64,000 nt of DNA from NCBI RefSeq assembly GCF_028554725.1, contig NC_071671.1, positions 27,838,001 to 27,902,000 of the forward strand. The letters run 5' to 3'. Positions 63,248-64,000 of the stretch are shown here, in pieces (position 1 is the first letter of the stretch; each line of letters opens with the position of its first letter). The notes under the pieces are model-generated. The model was given only the letters and a program-made list of their open reading frames with translations, was not told where the DNA came from and made no database searches. Position numbers and translations under genes: made by a program. Origin of the DNA: Zeugodacus cucurbitae. Its lineage: Eukaryota; Arthropoda; Insecta; Diptera; Tephritidae.

Positions 63248-64000
63248 TCAAAAACTTCTTTCTCGTTGGCTGGGTGTAGGCTTGGGTGTCCATGTAGGGT
63301 TGAATGATGCTTCCCATTGCAGGTAGAACATTCCTACTTGTGCATCCTTCCAGTTAACGCAATAGCGGTGGTTGAGGACTGCTTCCAATTTTTTGTGTAA
63401 GTTAGCCGACAAGTATCTGGTACATGTGGCTAACCGGTGGTCATCCTTGCACAATCCGCATGCAACATGACGATGAGTTTTATTTCTTCGTTGGTGGGTG
63501 ATTGATGATGATTGGGTCGTGTTGTGATCATCGCTTTTATTTTTCTTCCGAGTAGTGGGTAGGGTTGATATATAGCGCCCATCTGATTGTCGTCGGGTAG
63601 TTTTTTGAAATTTTCCTTCACATATTTCATCAGATTTGGGACTTACGGGATCCTTTGGGATATCCTCCACCTCCCCAAAGCGAGTGAGTAGATACTCAGG
63701 GTTAATAGTGTTGTGAAATGATGCTATGGATGAGTTTTGGAAGGGTTGGGTTATGGGTCCGGTCAAAATCCATCCGAATTCTGTCTCTTGGTCTAAGAGT
63801 GAGCCTAGAATGTCTCGTTTTACTCCACCTAGTAGGATATTTGGATAGATATCACTACCAATTAATATGTCCACGGGTCTCGGTTTGTGGAATTGGGTAT
63901 TCGCTAGGGTGAAGCCAAGATTATTTAGACAAAGATTTGGGTTTATTGGGTGAGTGGGTACATTATCGGAAAGGCTATTCATGATGAATGCTCGAGCCGA
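63248..64000 (-). pseudogene. BEL/Pao Gag-Pol remnant with scrambled domain order
   Basis: The frame is open from the window edge to a stop at 63248. The first half matches the BEL/Pao protease-associated region and start of reverse transcriptase: VDILIGSDIYPNILL, FGWILTGPI, LLTRFGEVEDIP, then DGRYISTLP. It is followed by CGLCKDDHRLATC and HRYCVNW, a zinc-knuckle-like piece that normally belongs to Gag upstream of Pol. The final part (FNPTWTPKPTPSQRERSF) is unrecognised. A normal element would place Gag first, so this copy is deleted and rejoined, or is a nonautonomous derivative. Confidence 0.75.

Larger units (their letters stand above)
62218..64000 (-). mobile_element. BEL/Pao LTR retrotransposon, rearranged, cut by window edge
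   Basis: The order on the minus strand is: Pol protease-linked region, start of reverse transcriptase, a CCHC-like Gag piece, non-coding DNA, last Pol codons (LQGGRDV then stop) and the LTR. Most of reverse transcriptase, RNase H and integrase is missing. The 5' part continues beyond 64000. Confidence 0.72.

Overview
The window is AT-rich nuclear DNA of a higher dipteran insect. Long introns, dense CATA/CA/TTG microsatellites, many small transposon remnants and two insect-type genes fit a true fruit fly (Tephritidae), but that family-level placement is inference. No tRNA, rRNA or CRISPR locus was recognised, and bacterial-style operons do not apply.

Two host genes can be assembled exon by exon with consensus splice sites and closed reading frames. 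On the minus strand, 13024 to 2908, a four-exon gene encodes a 481-residue secreted C-type lectin-domain protein with a long acidic tail. On the plus strand, 43351 to 55961, a three-exon gene encodes a 207-residue protein with a leader, one immunoglobulin domain and a hydrophobic C-terminus that looks like a GPI signal or membrane anchor. Both probably act at or outside the cell surface. Nothing in the sequence links them functionally.

The rest is introns and intergenic DNA filled with mobile elements. There is an internally deleted LINE (23214-25726), two shorter copies of the same family (31868-32669 with a 12-bp target duplication, and 35519-35915) and a more distant LINE fragment (18690-19115). 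A dispersed ~1-kb repeat family occurs at 28726, 30785, 38718-40716 (two copies head to head, forming a 2-kb inverted repeat) and 48761. DNA transposons include three pogo/Tigger-type MITEs with TA duplications, mariner-type MITEs, a Tc1-like pseudogene with paired direct repeats, a TTAA-flanked MITE, a TTA-flanked MITE and a 341-bp Helitron. At the right edge, on the minus strand, lie the 3' LTR and a rearranged body of a BEL/Pao retrotransposon.

The least explained signals lie downstream of the Ig-domain gene. One is a cluster of about nine copies of a 17-bp interrupted palindrome (TTCATC-N5-GATGAA type) over 1.6 kb. The other is a pair of opposed short tandem arrays built on GTAAACAAAC and perfect DR1-type TGACCTTTGACC motifs at 59835-60072.
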